Assembly: GCA_037178675.1 (NCBI GenBank)
Contig: JAYMGJ010000258.1
Span: 1-64,000, forward strand
Direction of reading: 5' to 3'
Origin: Scleroderma bovista
Taxonomy: Eukaryota; Basidiomycota; Agaricomycetes; Boletales; Sclerodermataceae
DNA: 64,000 nt
This document shows, piece after piece, positions 45,664-56,780 of this stretch. A program made the translations under genes and the position numbers. Each line of letters begins with the position of its first letter. Positions within the stretch are counted from its first letter, which is position 1. The notes below the pieces were generated by a model. It was not told the DNA's origin. It saw nothing but the letters and a program-made list of their open reading frames with translations, and made no database searches.

Positions 45664-47759
45664 TGTGAGTCAAAGTGTGGACTTGGGTCGGAGTAATAAC
45701 CCAAACACAACACCAACAAAGGACTACGAAAATGTGCGAGTGGTGGTTTACCTCCGCGGTGTCCAGAGAGGATGTGCTGAGGAGGAGGGGAAGGGGATCT
45801 ACACCAACAGGGTGATGCAGACGGTGATGCAGGATACTCCTGGGGTACAGGAGTAATAGAAGACGAAGGGGATAGGGGTCTGGACTCTTCCTAAGGCCTA
45901 GGAAGTGTCAAAGCGGGGATTGGGTTGACTGAGACTGAAACAGCGATACTACACCTAGAGATTGGTGCAGCAAAGGGGCAGGGATGCCTCTGATGTCCAG
46001 AGGCGAGGAAGATTGACTGGTATGAAGCCTAGACTCTGCTTGAGCCTAGTATAAAGAATAGATCTTGAATAACTTGGATAAACTTGACAATATTGAGCCT
46101 TTAGACCTTCACTGAAGCCTACAAGGACTCAAAGACTGAAGGGATACTGATTGAGAGAGTCTGAGAGAGGGATAATTTCGTGCAATTGGGTCCTTTTTCA
46201 CTGGGCTGAGCCCAGGGGTTTAAATACATGGGGGGGCACAGCATTAAAGTACAAAAAGAGAAGGGAGTAAGCAGAATTTGTCAAGGATTGGTAAGGGATT
46301 GGTAAGAGCTTTGTAAGGGGTTTGTAAGCGATCAGTAAGCAAGGGATAAGCAGGAATGAGTAAGCATAGGAAGCATGAATAAGCTGCTGAGTAAAGGAAT
46401 GAGTAAGCTGCATGACAAGATTGATTGGTAAGGGAGTGAGTCATCAGCTGAGTAATATACCAAAAATGCGAAAGGGATAGAGTAATACTGATGACAAGAG
46501 AGCATCAGTAAGCAAGGGATGAGTCACTGCACAGCAGAAGGAGTCATTGATGCACAGCCTAAGAAGTTTGATGGGGGGCTGTGTACCATCAAGAATTTGA
46601 TGGGACAACAATGGGGAAGATCTGAGATTAATAGGGGGATTGATCCGAGACAAAACAGCCACAAGAAGGGTACCAGGGGTCCAGAGGTCTTTTTGGGGGG
46701 TCAGCATACACTAAGGTATAGTGCATGTGTTCTAGCACTGCTGAAGCGCAACCATGGGCTCCCTTGATGAGCTCTCTTCTGGGAAAGAACGAGAGAGGGT
46801 TCTTCTTCCTAATAGCACAATAAAGTGGGGGAATAACTGTCATGGTGCTGGGGGACGTTGTCTGAAAGTAGGGAAGCAGATAGAGTATTGAATTCGACAC
46901 ATCCAGGGAAGTGAGACGAACGACAGAGGAAGATGGACATGGCAAGTATCTGGGAGGAAGGGACCATAGGCTGAGGGCTCAGGGGACACAGAGACGACCA
47001 GAGAAGACTTCTCAAGCTTGACAATAGACCTAAGATGACCGAAGTACGTCCTTGACGCAGGACTGACGAGGAGAACGCGCTGACCGAGAACGAACTGAGG
47101 GAGCAGGCTGGGAAGATATGTGCCAGGCAGTGCACGGGAACTCTGGGAGAGGCTGTCCTAAGAGCAGGACATAGTGGAGATCTGCAGCAATAGCGGAGAA
47201 ATGATCCAGAGAAAATATGGACTCCATAGTGAGCAATGAAGCAAACGTCTGGATTGCGGGGGGAATATCTCCGTGGGAAATGAACGGATTTGCGTCGGAA
47301 CTTGACAGGCAGATAGACCACGCTCTAGGCTCTCTGACAGTATAGTCACGTGCCTGATAGCTTCAGAAACGACGGAGCTATTCAAAATATCGGAATGCCA
47401 GCACTGGGCGCCTAAAAATGACATTTGGGCGCTAAAAATCATTTCTTCTCTTTCTCCTTCGTTTCTCCATCAATTCTTCGGCTTCTTTGATCGTTCTGGT
47501 ATGGGAGTTGGACTGCAGACGTGTGCATTCCTTTCTCATACCACAATTGACGTTATTCCTTCAGTTTCTTCTGCTTCTTGGCGGTTCTCGTGCGATAGAT
47601 GACTGTCTGCATTGGCATTCATCTCTCGCATCAGGATAGTCGTCTTGTGCGATAGATGGCTACAATGAGGGTCCGTCGTGCTTATCCTTCGCATAAGGAT
47701 CATTCGATATAGGTGTTATCTTCCATGTTCACTGTACCAAACCTGTTTGGTGCGTGACA
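45664..47759 (-). repeat. Solo LTR of about 2.1 kb (copy A)
   Basis: Begins TGTGAGTCAAAG and ends GCGTGACA as written, so its transcription orientation is minus. Nearly identical to 53281-55374, which is inverted; more distant from 62019-64000. The flanks GCAG and GCGG resemble an imperfect 4-bp duplication within an 'aacccgcggtatg' tail unit. Open frames inside it are not conserved coding sequence. Several 'ggtaagggattggtaagagctttgtaaggggtttg' tandem phrases occur near 46290. Confidence 0.85.
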
Positions 47760-49345
47760 GCGGTATGAACTTTACCTGCGGTCAAAAACCAAGGTTCCAC
47801 TCTAACCAATACCAATGTCACGGAATTGGAGAAGATATTCCCTGTCAACTACTGTGCATAAATGCTGAGTAGGTTTTCCATCTCTGGTGTCGATAGTACA
47901 TTAAGGGCAGAGTTTAGTCCACTGGTTATAAAAGATTGTCCCTGGATGATGCATGGTGGCAACCCTTAGCATCACCCCGCGGTGGGTACTCACTCCACTG
48001 TAGTCAAACTGTTGTGTAATCAACAGCAGTGGATAGCTAACCCGCGGTATCATATGCAGTGGGTGGCCAACCATGGGTAGGTAGTGATTGCAACTGGGAC
48101 TGTGGTTGATGACCAACCCGCGGTGGGTACTCATTCCACTGGGTAGTCAACCTGTGCTGTGTAGTCAACAGCGGTGGCTAGCCAATCCTGGGTAGGTAGC
48201 TAACCCACCATATGTGTGAATCCGCGGTATCACCTACAGTGAGCAAAGCCACAATGGGTGGTCACCCCTCAGTAGATAGTTGTTTGTAGTGTAACCGCGG
48301 TTACTATTCAACCCGCGGTTGAGAGTCACTCTACAGGGTAGTCAACCCCTGATATGTATTCAACAGCAGTGGGTAGATAACCTGCGTTGGGTAACTACCC
48401 TGCGGCATTTATTGAACCCACAATGGGTACTCTGCTATGTACTCTACATGTGCTGTACTGTCAACAGCAATAGCCAGCTACTCTGTATCGAACCCGCAGT
48501 TTCATTTGGAGTGGGTAGCCAACCCAGAATGGTTGGTCACCCCTCAGTAGAGAGTCACTCTGCTTGGTAGTTAACCCCCGCTGTGTAGTAAACAGTGGGT
48601 GGATAACCTGCGGTATGTATTGAATCCACAGTGTAACCTGTAGCAGGTGGTGAACCCGCGGTGAGTACTCTGCTGTGTAGTTGACCTGTACTGTACAGTC
48701 GCTAGCTAATCCATGGTGGGAAAGTAACCTGCGGTAAGTATTGAACCCGCGGTTTCTGCAGTGGGAGTGAACCCACAATGGGCGGTCACCCCTGGGTTGG
48801 TAGTGCGACCGCGGTGTAGTCAACCCGTGGTGGAGAGTTACTCCACCGGGTAGTCAACCCCCGCTGTGTAGTCAACTGCTGGCCAACCTAACCCGCGCGG
48901 GTAGTTAACCCATGGTTAGTAGTGGGCCCGTAGTGGGCACGTGGTTTGTAGTAATCCTGCGGTGTGTGATGCCTGTGTATAGTCAGCTATAGTAGTCCAT
49001 CAATGGTAAGTAGTCAACCCGCAGTAGTCAACCCCAGTAGTTCACCCGCGGTAATGAAGCCAGTTCTGCTGGTAGGTTGATTAGATTAGTTCCTACTGTA
49101 TGCAGTAGTATCTATTTTTGCTAGCCCACCCCATACCTTTGCATTCCAGTAAATATGGGCTCATCCATTAATGTGCACCCAGTAAGATTGCGGCCCACCA
49201 ACATGACATGATGACAATTCCTATATCCCTACCATAACCCCTCCTTAACTACTACCATAGCCCACCCATATCACATGGTAACAAAATCATAGTGTGTAGC
49301 CCACCTGTATTACTCGGTGATACTCCATCCATGGGCTCCTGTCCG
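47760..49345. repeat. KDZ copy 2 tail, short-period minisatellite
   Basis: Units of about 17-20 bases such as 'tagtcaacccgcggtggg' and 'gcagctaacctgcagtgg', colinear with the copy 1 tail up to the inverted end. About ten CCGCGG. The first 170 bases (47760-47930) have no clear counterpart in copy 1. No gene. Confidence 0.78.
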
Positions 49346-49419
49346 CTGGCCCGTGACACTCGGCTGATTTTCACCTTCGGGTGGCCGTGTAAGACGGGAC
49401 AAAGTAGGTACATTATGTG
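49346..49419 (-). repeat. Right terminal inverted repeat of KDZ copy 2
   Basis: Matches 18837-18910 almost base for base and 25376-25446 in inverted orientation. It ends GGTACATTATGTG; unrelated Plavaka sequence starts directly after. Confidence 0.82.
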
Positions 49420-49787
49420 CAAAGACGTCCCCGATTACTGTTGCCACCTCAAAACAATTTGGTGACCCATTTCGCCATCCTGCGCGCACGGCTTCCATCA
49501 CATTGACCACAATTCAGACTGCCTGCACAGAACATGCTCCTTCCGACTACAAGCCATTCTTGAAGGTTTGCAGGCGACTCAGTTTGAATGGCATTACTGA
49601 GCCGTTCTGGAAGCCTCACCCACTATCGGATCCATCTGAGTTCATCAACCCCGAAGTCCTTCACCATTTCCACTGATTATTCTGGGACCATGATGCACAA
49701 TGGTGCATTTTTGTTGTAGGCACCGCCAAGATAGACTTTCGCTTTTCAGTGCTTCAAACTGCCGTTGGCTACCGCGCATTCACAGAG

Positions 49788-50175
49788 TGTAATGAACTAA
49801 CTTTTTATCTTATCTAATCTGTGATTAGATGACATCTTATCTTATCGTACCATAGTATCTTATCTAGTGCATCTTATCTGAAGGTCTGTCTAGACTACAG
49901 CCTCGTGCTGTACATGCTGTACCCCTTGATGTCATTAGCATAGCCTTACCACAGGACGGCAGCTGTGCTCACTGCCTCGTACAGCATGCAGCCTCATGGA
50001 TAGCCTCGCACAGGACACGTGTAGTGTAGTATATATACTGCTGCAATCCAGCACCCAGAGGCTCTCCATTTGAGCTCTCTTTGGGTTTTCGCTCTAAGAC
50101 GCTTGATTCCTATTTCCTCCTCAGAGTCTCAACGTGTGGTAGTTCTTTGGGTTGTTTGCCCTTAGGGTTGTCTCA
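49788..50175 (+). repeat. Solo LTR (388 bp) inside the Plavaka relic
   Basis: TGTAATGAAC...GTCTCA flanked by CAGAG on both sides (49783-49787 and 50176-50180). A TATATA box lies near 50030, plus strand. Removing it rejoins the Plavaka reading frame around GYRAF and ISKLK. Confidence 0.88.
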
Positions 50176-50869
50176 CAGAGGGCATCTCAAAGCTGAAGCA
50201 GGTCACTGGCCAAGATCACCGTGCTGTCCAGCACTATATCATAGGTGTCATCGCTGGTAGGGTTCCATGCCAATTCCTTGTCGCGATTTGCACTCTCCTT
50301 GACTTCCGGTACCTAGCCCAAGCACCGTGTTTTACAGATCATTCCCTTGGAAACATTGAAAAGGCACTGCAAGAATTTCATGACAATAAGGATGCCATCG
50401 TGCGGGCGGGCGCTCGGAAGGACTCCTGGACTATACCCAAACTGGAGTTGCTCCAGAGTGTTGTCCCCAGCATACGTCTCTCTGGAGCGCTCATGCAGTG
50501 GTCCACTGACATCACTGAACATGCTCACATCCAGGAGATCAAGATCCCTGCCTGCGCCGGCAACAATCAAAATTATTATAGTCAAATTGTGCGTTATCTT
50601 GACTGTTCAGAGAAGTGTTTTCAGTTTGATCTCGCCACTTACTTGCACTCACAGGGCAGTCAAGTAGATTGGGGCAAAGAAAATGAAGATGAAGTATTTG
50701 AGCAGGTTGATGGGCATGAATCCTATCCAGAAGACCCGTCCGTCGCTGACCATATGGCTGCATTTCGTCCTGCCAGCAATTACTTCGCCATGGCTGATGC
50801 TCTTCAACATGGCTCTATCTCCATGGCTGGCACCAAGCCATATGGTACCTTCTCAACCACCACGACCGC

Positions 50870-51152
50870 TGTAGAGACTGTCCTGTCTCTAGGTGTGTAG
50901 TGTTACTGATAGTAGTACTGACACTGGACTCTCCTACCTTAGCTTATGTAGGCTTGTATTAGCTCACTAAGCAATCTCCCTCTTTCCTGTGTATATGTTT
51001 GATCTCAGTCCTGGAGTGACTGAACACCACTACTCTCCCTATTCCCTCTAGTCTCCCCAGTCCTTGGGAGCCTTGCCTGACCTCCAGAAGCTCCTGGGTT
51101 GAATGCACCTCATCTGAGGGAGCAGCCACCCAAACACTTAGTAGTCTTTTCA
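50870..51152. mobile_element. Small insertion (about 283 bp) inside the Plavaka relic
   Basis: TGTAGAGACT...TTTTCA between duplicated CCGC (50866-50869 and 51153-51156). It interrupts the stretch FSTTTTA / FHLASK. TG...CA ends suggest another small LTR; an A at the border makes the duplication length ambiguous. Confidence 0.55.
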
Positions 51153-52027
51153 CCGCCTTTCACCTTGCTTCCAAGCCATCCCTATGCCTCAGTCTTGATG
51201 AAGCAGCTGAAACATTCAAGATCCCAGATCTCCATCAAACTTTGATGGAATATCTCCACCATTTGGAGAATGGAACACCGTATGTTGTATCTGGGACCAG
51301 AACCAACCACTGCGTACTGCCCTTCGACCACATTCAGATATGGTACAAGGTCCATACGCAGCAAATGCAATACTATAACAGCAAGGTTCCTGATGGCCTG
51401 CAGATGCTACGTACCCTTCCCCCCTCGACATCCTGCCCTCACGGCCTGTATGATGCAGTCGTGATCAATGCTGAGCCACAGAGTGAATGGCCATGATGTG
51501 GTCTCAACGGTATGTCCAGTACTATGTAGTTACTTAAGCTGATCTGTCCAGCTGGCCATTCTATTGCCAAGTTACGAATGATTTTCTGTCCCCTCCGGTC
51601 CAACAGCTTTTTAGCCTATGTCCATCACTTCAATGTTGTTCCTCAACAGGGAACGCCCAACCACGTTCACCTGGGAACAGGCATGCATTTGCTTTGACAA
51701 GCAGTTAGATCAGATGGAAGCAGGATTGGAGATGTGATCCCTATTATGCAGGTCCGCTCTCCTGCCCATCTGATTCCGAACTTCGGCAAAGAAGCTCACC
51801 CTCGTTTGACATGCAAAAATAGCTACAACGTGTCGGGTGAGTTTTGGCTGAATAAATACTGGTCAAAGGAGTTCTATTTCGCACTTTCATCTTATCCTGG
51901 TCATACATAAAACTACGTAGTCATTTTGCACCTCATGTATGTTATCAGTCAATGGGATCGATCTGGATCGAGACTTAAATCGAAATCTTCCACCACCTGA
52001 TAGCACTTTTCTTCCCAACAACTGCTA

Positions 52028-53280
52028 GCATGTCGCAACTCCTCCGTCCAGCAGCGCAGGTACTAAACAGTGTTTTCTTTTACCGAATACGGCTACATGT
52101 TGATAAAATGGTTTGTTACTTGTAGCCACTGACTTCCCATGCAACGCCATACTCATTAACATGTGTGAGTACCCATTGGACTTTGTGTATCAACAGAAAC
52201 CTGACATATCCCAGCTCCAAACCATCCCTCCTACTTACAGGCCGAAAGACGGTTGGTATCGCAAACGCATGGATCCGCTGGTCCACAATGACACCCGGGG
52301 TCTTCATTGGACACTCAATCCTTCTGAGAGTAGGCACCTGCTTGCCGTTCTTTTCCCAGATCGTGAGCTCTTTCAAAGGTCGGTAGAGCTACTCCCAGCT
52401 GCATCGTCTGGCCCTTCCCTCGAAATGAATGATATCCTAGAAAGGCTGTGGGACGGTAACTACTACGGGAAGGAGACTCAGGATGAGGATAATGTGAAGG
52501 ACAAAGATATGAAGGGCAAGGGCAAGGATATGAAGGGCATGGGTAAGGCTACAAAGAAAAAGAAGGCTATGAAGAAAAAGGACTCGGAATGCTGGCTACG
52601 TGGTTCGTCGGCCATAAAAAGTGAATCTAATATGGCATGTTTTCTAAATGTTATTATGGATGCTGTCGAGGGTGCGGTTGGTGGAAAGTTTTTAAACAAA
52701 CAGTATGTTATTTCATTGGACTTTGACAACTTGTTGTATTAATACCACTGACTATCAGAATATGGGTGGCGGATGGAGCCAATGCACCCCTGCAAGGATC
52801 GGACGCTAATTGAAAACCTGATCTGATCCTTCTCCCAGCAGATGTCACAAGTTCATCAAAACCATTGGACTGGAGGGATGTTAGCGCCATTGGGGAGATG
52901 AAGATCAATAAATCACCAAACACCGTGAAGAGTTCATACATAGAGGCGGCTGGGAAGACTGCACTACTCTTATATGCTCAAGATGGGCGACACTCCGCTC
53001 CTTGTCTGTGATTATGATTATTGGGACACCACATTATTCTGACGTTTTTTGACAGGGGCAGATCTCTTTCGACCACACCCATTGATATCAACCAACATCC
53101 CAAAGTATTTTTATGAATTTTAGTCGGTCTCTCGCGCGCGCCACTTTGTCATATCAGGTTCAATGAAACTGTAATCTCGGAGGCGGGTGGGAAGAAGCGT
53201 GTCCTGGTTGCATGGACTGGGGACTTAGTGGGGAGTGCGGTTGTCATGGACAGCCTTCTTTTCATTTCAGACATGTTAGA
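52028..53280 (+). pseudogene. FunK1-type fungal protein kinase relic, 5' part
   Basis: A possible start at 52028 (MSQLLRPAAQ) is followed by an intron to about 52124. A coding-like stretch to 52742 (CEYPLDFVYQQKPDI; YRPKDGWYRKRMDPL) ends in a Lys/Met-rich tail I do not recognise. After that the frames spell blocks typical of the region ahead of the FunK1 kinase core: ADGANAPLQGSD, KPDLILLP, DWRDVSAIGEMKI near 52760-52900, and STTPIDINQHPKVFL, ILVGLSRA, HIRFNETV near 53065-53175. A TGA at 52811-52813 replaces the usual Arg before KPD. The kinase core is absent because LTR copy B starts at 53281. The link between the first and second parts is uncertain. Confidence 0.55.
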
Positions 53281-55374
53281 TGTCACGCACCAAACAGGTT
53301 TGGTACAGTGAACATGGAAGATAACGCCTATATTGAATGATCCTTATGTGAAGGATAAGCACGACGGACCCTCATCGTACCCATCTATCGCACAAGAAGA
53401 CTATCCTGATGCGAAAGATGAATGCCAATGCAGACAGTCATCTATCGCACGAGAACCGCCAAGAAGCAGAAGAAACTGAAGGAATAACGTCAATTGTGGT
53501 ATGAGAAAGGAATGCACATGTCTGCAGTCCAACTCCCATACCAGAACGATCAAAGAAGCCGAAGAATTGACAGAGAAACGAAGGAGAAAGAGAAGAAATG
53601 ATTTTTAGCGCCCAAATGTCATTTTTAGGCGCCCAGTGCTGGCATTCCGATATTTTGAATAGCTCCGTCGTTTCTGAAGCTATCAGGCACGTGACTATAC
53701 TGTCAGAGAGCCTAGAGCGTGGTCTATCTGCCTGTCAAGTTCCGACGCAAATCCGTTCATTTCCCACGGAGATATTCCCCCCGCAATCCAGACGTTTGCT
53801 TCATTGCTCACTATGGAGTCCATATTTTCTCTGGATCATTTCTCCGCTATTGCTGCAGATCTCCACTATGTCCTGCTCTTAGGACAGCCTCTCCCAGAGT
53901 TCCCGTGCACTGCCTGGCACATATCTTCCCAGCCTGCTCCCTCAGTTCGTTCTCGGTCAGCGCGTTCTCCTCGTCAGTCCTGCGTCAAGGACGTACTTCG
54001 GTCATCTTAGGTCTATTGTCAAGCTTGAGAAGTCTTCTCTGGTCGTCTCTGTGTCCCCTGAGCCCTCAGCCTATGGTCCCTTCCTCCCAGATACTTGCCA
54101 TGTCCATCTTCCTCTGTCATTCGTCTCACTTCCCTGGATGTGTCGAATTCAATACTCTATCTGCTTCCCTACTTTCAGACAACGTCCCCCAGCACCATGA
54201 CAGTTATTCCCCCACTTTATTGTGCTATTAGGAAGAAGAACCCTCTCTCGTTCTTTCCCAGAAGAGAGCTCATCAAGGGAGCCCATGGTTGCGCTTCAGC
54301 AGTGCTAGAACACATGCACTATACCTTAGTGTATGCTGACCCCCCAAAAAGACCTCTGGACCCCTGGTACCCTTCTTGTGGCTGTTTTGTCTCGGATCAA
54401 TCCCCCTATTAATCTCAGATCTTCCCCATTGTTGTCCCATCAAATTCTTGATGGTACACAGCCCCCCATCAAACTTCTTAGGCTGTGCATCAATGACTCC
54501 TTCTGCTGTGCAGTGACTCATCCCTTGCTTACTGATGCTCTCTTGTCATCAGTATTACTCTATCCCTTTCGCATTTTTGGTATATTACTCAGCTGATGAC
54601 TCACTCCCTTACCAATCAATCTTGTCATGCAGCTTACTCATTCCTTTACTCAGCAGCTTATTCATGCTTCCTATGCTTACTCATTCCTGCTTATCCCTTG
54701 CTTACTGATCGCTTACAAACCCCTTACAAAGCTCTTACCAATCCCTTACCAATCCTTGACAAATTCTGCTTACTCCCTTCTCTTTTTGTACTTTAATGCT
54801 GTGCCCCCCCATGTATTTAAACCCCTGGGCTCAGCCCAGTGAAAAAAGACCCAATTGCACGAAATTATCCCTCTCTCAGACTCTCTCAGTCAGTATCCCC
54901 TCAGTTCTTTGAGTCTTGTAGACTTCAGTGAAGGTCTAAAGGCTCTGATATCTCAAGTTTATTCAGTCTATTCAAGTCCAAGTGTTTCTCTAGGCTCAAG
55001 CGGAGTCTAGCCAGTCAATCCTTCATCTCTCATTGCTTCTGGACGTCAGGAGCCCCCTTGTCCCCTTGCTGCACCCATCTCTAGGTGTAGTATCGCTGTT
55101 TCAGTCTCAGTCAACCCAATCCCCGCTTTGACACTTCCTAGGCTTTAGGAAGAGTCCAGACCCCTATCCCCTTCGTCTTCTATTACTCCTGTACCCCAGG
55201 AGTATCCTGCATCATCGTCTGCATCACCCTGTTGGTGTAGATCCTCTTCCCCCCTCCTCAGCATATCCTCTCTGGACACCGCGGAGGTAAACCACCACTC
55301 GCACTTTTTCGTAGTCCTTTGTTGGTGTTGTGTTTGGGTTATTACTCCGACCCAAATCCTCACTTTGACTCACA
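53281..55374 (+). repeat. 2.1-kb LTR, copy B (inverted relative to copy A)
   Basis: TGTCACGCACC...GACTCACA. A TATTTAAA box near 54814 fits plus-strand promoter function, and copies A and C read the other way. Flanks (TTAGA left, GCGCC right) do not match, and a truncated RNase H gene abuts its right end. It therefore marks a recombination junction rather than a clean insertion. Confidence 0.87.
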
Positions 55375-56500
55375 GCGCCTACTCCATAAAGTGAAGCATT
55401 GCACACGAGCCATATAGGCTCAGGTTTTGAGGGGTCAATGGGCCTCAGAATAGGGTATTTGCACGCCAGCGCCTTGATAGTTTGGAAACACTTATCGTGG
55501 AGTTCCCTCCACTGGAATGGATGACCATTCCTCTGTATCCCTGTGAGAGGCATGGCATATGTAGACACGTCGGGCATGAACTGTGCCAGGTATTCTATGA
55601 GGCCCACAAATCTCTGTACCTCATTCAGATTCCTTGGGGTCCTCCAGCCTCTGATCCGGGACATCTTGTCCCTGTCAGCGTGAACGCCCTTTTCATCGAT
55701 GACATGTCCGAGGCAATCGAGCCTTATCACATATAAGTCACATTTCTCCTTCTCAAGGTAGAATCTGTTCTTCCTCAGTATCTCGAATATCTTTCTGAGG
55801 TGCTGTTCATGCTCCTTGATTGTCTCACTATAGACGAATAAATCATCGAGATAAGCGTAGACAAAACGACCCAGATGGTCACGGAATATAACTGTCATCA
55901 GGCATTGGAATGTCGCTGGGGCGTTGCAGTCCCCTTGTTGCATGACCTGACTGAGGAAGGTCCCATAAATTGTGGAGAATGTGGTCTTCCACACATCCTG
56001 AGGCTCTATCCTCACCTGTTCATATGCATTGGATAGGACTATCTTTGAGTGGTATTTTGCTCATGCTATGTCCATCCAGATCTGATCCTGATCAGGGAAG
56101 GGAGTGACATCCTTAACAGTATTGTCATTCCTCTTCCGGCAATCTACGACCGTTCATAGCTTGCCAGTTTTCTTCGGGATGCATAGCATTGGGGCAGCCT
56201 GCGGGACGCTCTTCATTTCCCACCATCCAGCGTCGGTATACATTCGTATCTTTTCTGACAACTGTTGTTTCAGTGCATCTGGACACCTGGGCAGATGGTA
56301 TGAGTACTGTTTGCCCTTGTCTAAAAGTGGTATCCTGTGGTTCACCTCCTGCAAGGGTGGTAACTTCAGGATCATCCCACTTAATATGTCATTATATTCT
56401 TGGAACCACTGGTTCCATAATCGAGGTATATCCCCCTCAGTCATGGGCTTAACTGCCCTAATTCCTGCGAGTCTCCTTGCTGTAATCATAGGTTCTGCTT
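55375..56500 (-). pseudogene. Gypsy reverse transcriptase / RNase H fragment
   Basis: Readable from about 56500: PMTEGDIPRLWNQWFQEYND, then CIPKKTGKL stop TVVDCRKRND (TGA 56156-56154), DQIWMDIA stop AKYHSK (TGA 56063-56061), AYEQVRIEPQDVWKTTFSTIYG, QQGDCNAPATFQCLM and FVYAYLDDLFVYS. It ends in the RNase H start (CNASLYGVGA) at 55375. The first catalytic aspartate region reads KIVLSNAYEQ instead of the usual K-I-D-L-S-D form, so the enzyme is dead independently of the stops. Confidence 0.85.
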
Positions 56501-56630
56501 CGTTTACCGGGTCGATCCTTCCAACGCTCCCCCCCCCTCCCCTGCATACACACGACTGGGCGCCAGCCAGGTCCGCCTGTGTAGGCAGTCAATTGCATTG
56601 AGGAGGGTTCCCCATTACACGCATGCGAGA

Positions 56631-56779
56631 TGTGTTGGAGATAAACAGAATTGTTGTGGTATGTTTACCTACTTACATAAGCATGCATCGCACTAGAGTA
56701 GAGTTCCAAGTACCATAGTTCCCTCAGTAGCTTGCCAGACTACTGAGGTTACCTACAGCTCCTTCTCTCTTCTTCTACA
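56631..56779. repeat. Short LTR-like insertion in the decayed Gypsy pol
   Basis: TGTTGGAGAT...TTCTACA, about 150 bases between the protease and reverse transcriptase blocks. It shares CTTACATAAGC, CCCTCAGTAGCTTG and CTACTGAGGTTAC with the Copia LTR at 22861-23169. No matching flanking duplication found. Confidence 0.4.
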
Positions 56780-56780
56780 G

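Larger units (their letters stand above)
25376..49419 (+). mobile_element. Giant KDZ transposon, copy 2, with TET/JBP and Zn2Cys6-like cargo
   Basis: About 24 kb between inverted ends at 25376-25446 and 49346-49419; roughly 19 kb after subtracting the nested Tc1/mariner-like element (26762-29768) and LTR (45664-47759). It holds six gene units in alternating orientation (see entries from 30342 to 44357), subterminal minisatellites on both sides, and dense CCGCGG sites. Copy 1 shows the same right-hand two thirds and ends with the same sequence. I cannot find a target-site duplication: the left flank is Copia gag and the right flank Plavaka coding sequence. One end may therefore be rearranged, and the left limit is good only to about 10 bases. 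Confidence 0.78.
49443..51900 (+). pseudogene. Plavaka-type (CACTA-like) transposase relic
   Basis: C-terminal half of a Plavaka transposase in pieces. Recognisable blocks: FGDPFRHPARTASI near 49457; DFRFSVLQTAVGYRAF before 49787; after an inserted LTR, ISKLKQVTGQDHRAVQHYIIGVIAG and WTIPKLELLQSVVPSIR near 50430; NNQNYYSQIVRYLDCSEKCFQFDLAT near 50560; after a second insertion, DEAAETFKIPDL near 51195 and WYKVHTQQMQYY near 51345; and the terminal NSYNVSGEFWLNKYWSKEFYFALS near 51825. Several stops interrupt it. The 5' half is missing: the KDZ inverted end abuts the relic. Not functional. Confidence 0.85.

Noticed and set aside
45664..47759. Long open frames inside the 2.1-kb LTR copies (up to 170 codons, also in copies B and C)
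   Set aside because: They lie within LTRs, overlap one another in several frames, show no domain, and are conserved only because the copies are recent.
49346..49419. Terminal inverted repeat belonging to the Plavaka element that follows it
   Set aside because: The same sequence ends KDZ copy 1 at 18910, where no Plavaka sequence follows, and is mirrored at 25376, so it belongs to KDZ.
25376..49419. Starship-type giant element
   Set aside because: No tyrosine recombinase (Captain/DUF3435) gene is visible; the mobility gene is a DDE KDZ transposase and the ends are inverted repeats.
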